Positions 62,914-64,000 of a DNA stretch of 64,000 nucleotides are shown here, piece by piece. This stretch comes from Rhizomicrobium sp. (GTDB lineage: Bacteria > Pseudomonadota > Alphaproteobacteria > Micropepsales > Micropepsaceae). The notes below the pieces were generated by a model. That model ran no database searches. It saw only the letters and a list, made by a program, of their open reading frames with translations, and was not told where the DNA came from. Each line of letters begins with the position of its first letter. Positions within the stretch are counted from its first letter, which is position 1. A program made the position numbers and the translations under genes. The stretch spans positions 2,852,001-2,916,000 of the forward strand of contig JBBCHM010000001.1 of the NCBI GenBank assembly GCA_037200045.1. Reading direction: 5' to 3'.

Positions 62914-63990
62914 ATGGCAACGCGGCGCTATGGAACGCTTGACGGACTGCGCGGCATCGCCGCGTTCATGGTGCTGATCGGGCATCTGGCCGGCCCGTTC
63001 TATCCCTTCACGCTGCACGGCTATCTCGCCGTCGACCTGTTCTTCCTGATGAGCGGCTTCGTGGTCGCCGCCGCCTATGAGACACGGCTGCGGGCGGGGT
63101 GGGGCGTGGCGCGCTTCGCGCTGGTACGGCTCAAGCGGTTGTGGCCGGTCTATGCGCTGAGTTTCGTCCTCGCGATCGCCTGCTACCTGACCGTGCGCGC
63201 GGTGAAGCCGTCGGACGATTTCCTCTTTCCCGCGCTGCCGCTGGCAAGCGTGGTGGCGATGGGATTGCTGTTCATCCCGCAATTCGTGCGCTATGGCGGC
63301 GGCGCGCTCTTTCCGCTCGATCCCGCGGCCTGGTCGCTCTCGACCGAGATGTTCGGAAATATCGTCTACGCCGCCGCCGCGCCGTCGCTGTCCGACCGGA
63401 CCTTGAAGATCCTGATCGGCATCGGTGCCTTCGGCATCGCGATCACGGCCTTCCGCAAGGGCGGGCTCAATGTCGGTTTCGATGCCGTCACCGTCGTCTG
63501 GGGGTATTTGCGTTTCGCGTTCTCTTTTCCCGCCGGCGTGCTGCTCTACCGGCTGCACGCGGCGGGGCGGTTGCCGCGCCTGCCGGTTCCGCCCTGGCTC
63601 GTTCTGGCCGCCACCGTCCTTCTGCTCAGCGGGCCGGCGCCGCTGGTTGCGCTCTATGACACGATCGTCGTGCTTTTTCTCTTCCCCGCGATCACGGTGG
63701 CGGCGTTGTCGCGCGAACCGCAGGCGCGCTTCGCACCGTTCTTCGCCTGGTGCGGCGCGGTCAGCTATCCGCTCTATGTCCTGCACCAGCCGATCACCGG
63801 CATGGTGCTGTCCATCGTGCCGCGGGGAATCGGCCATGTCGTGCTGGTGCTGTGCCTGCCGGTGGCGATCATCGCCATGGCGGCGGCGGCGGAGCGCTGG
63901 TTCGAACGCCCGGTACAGCGCTGGTTCAAGGCGCGGCGGCATGGCGTTTCGCCGGGTGACGGCGCCGTAATCCGCGAGCCGGCCGCCTAG
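62914..63990 (+). CDS. Acyltransferase 3 family membrane protein
   Basis: A 358 aa integral-membrane acyltransferase (OafA/NodX-like). GTLDGLRGIAAFMVLIGH holds the catalytic His (IGH); then LAVDLFFLMSGFVVAAAYE, about ten membrane helices and SYPLYVLHQP near the C-terminus. It would O-acylate a polysaccharide, lipid or peptidoglycan residue. ATG 62914 is chosen because it begins the family region; the longer upstream reading overlaps hflC. The window ends 10 bp after its stop. Confidence 0.9.
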   Translation: MATRRYGTLDGLRGIAAFMVLIGHLAGPFYPFTLHGYLAVDLFFLMSGFVVAAAYETRLRAGWGVARFALVRLKRLWPVYALSFVLAIACYLTVRAVKPSDDFLFPALPLASVVAMGLLFIPQFVRYGGGALFPLDPAAWSLSTEMFGNIVYAAAAPSLSDRTLKILIGIGAFGIAITAFRKGGLNVGFDAVTVVWGYLRFAFSFPAGVLLYRLHAAGRLPRLPVPPWLVLAATVLLLSGPAPLVALYDTIVVLFLFPAITVAALSREPQARFAPFFAWCGAVSYPLYVLHQPITGMVLSIVPRGIGHVVLVLCLPVAIIAMAAAAERWFERPVQRWFKARRHGVSPGDGAVIREPAA

Positions 63991-64000
63991 CACGACGATG

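Overview
The window is a GC-rich, densely packed stretch of what looks like an alphaproteobacterial chromosome. The grounds are a class I lysyl-tRNA synthetase, an alpha-type SspB adaptor, the long (380 aa) type of dCTP deaminase, the folP-glmM pair, a TonB-dependent receptor and GC-rich intergenic palindromes of the kind common in this class. A phosphoketolase-acetate kinase pair and a PMA-type proton ATPase suggest some fermentative, acid-forming ability (a Rhizomicrobium/Micropepsaceae-like organism is one possibility, but I cannot fix the genus).

Layout. 1-6.6 kb: cofactor, wall and purine housekeeping (folP, glmM, thiD, nitronate monooxygenase-like, purA) and tRNA-Gly(CCC). The DHPS is not the ordinary FolP type: it reads like the sulfonamide-resistance Sul enzymes and sits directly before glmM. 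6.7-15.7 kb: an accessory uptake and catabolism block made of two converging transcription units (TonB receptor, acyl-CoA ligase, TetR on +; MFS, carboxylesterase, SMP-30 hydrolase on -). The two outer promoters carry the same 33-bp operator-like element in the same orientation, so they probably form one TetR-controlled regulon for an ester or lactone substrate. The ligase has a +1 frameshift in a G7 run. 15.8-27 kb: P-type H+-ATPase, small secreted proteins, ackA-xfp, an unusual two-domain PI-PLC-like protein, a lytic transglycosylase and small exported proteins.

27-45 kb: dcd and a DinG-like helicase, a TetR/oxidoreductase divergon with two identical operator cores, a hybrid-like histidine kinase whose receiver and Hpt domains look dead, lysK, an S24 repressor, pyrD, a CoA-transferase, GST, fumC and small proteins. 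44.6-50.3 kb: a FitAB-type toxin-antitoxin pair, SspB, a cytochrome P450, an ISAs1-family element inserted in the loop of an intergenic palindrome, an OYE-type flavoenzyme and a HIT protein. 50.3-64 kb: two coupled MFS genes, thyA, RcnB-like, GNAT-folA, a BrnT/CopG-type toxin-antitoxin pair, a second SMP-30 protein, two tandem secreted paralogues, a degenerate 2OG-oxygenase-fold protein, Mrp, HflK-HflC and an acyltransferase.

The most unusual items are the Sul-like chromosomal folP next to glmM, the TetR-linked ester/lactone regulon, the palindrome-targeted insertion sequence, the two-domain PLC and the pseudo-phosphorelay kinase. No rRNA, CRISPR array or prophage module was seen.
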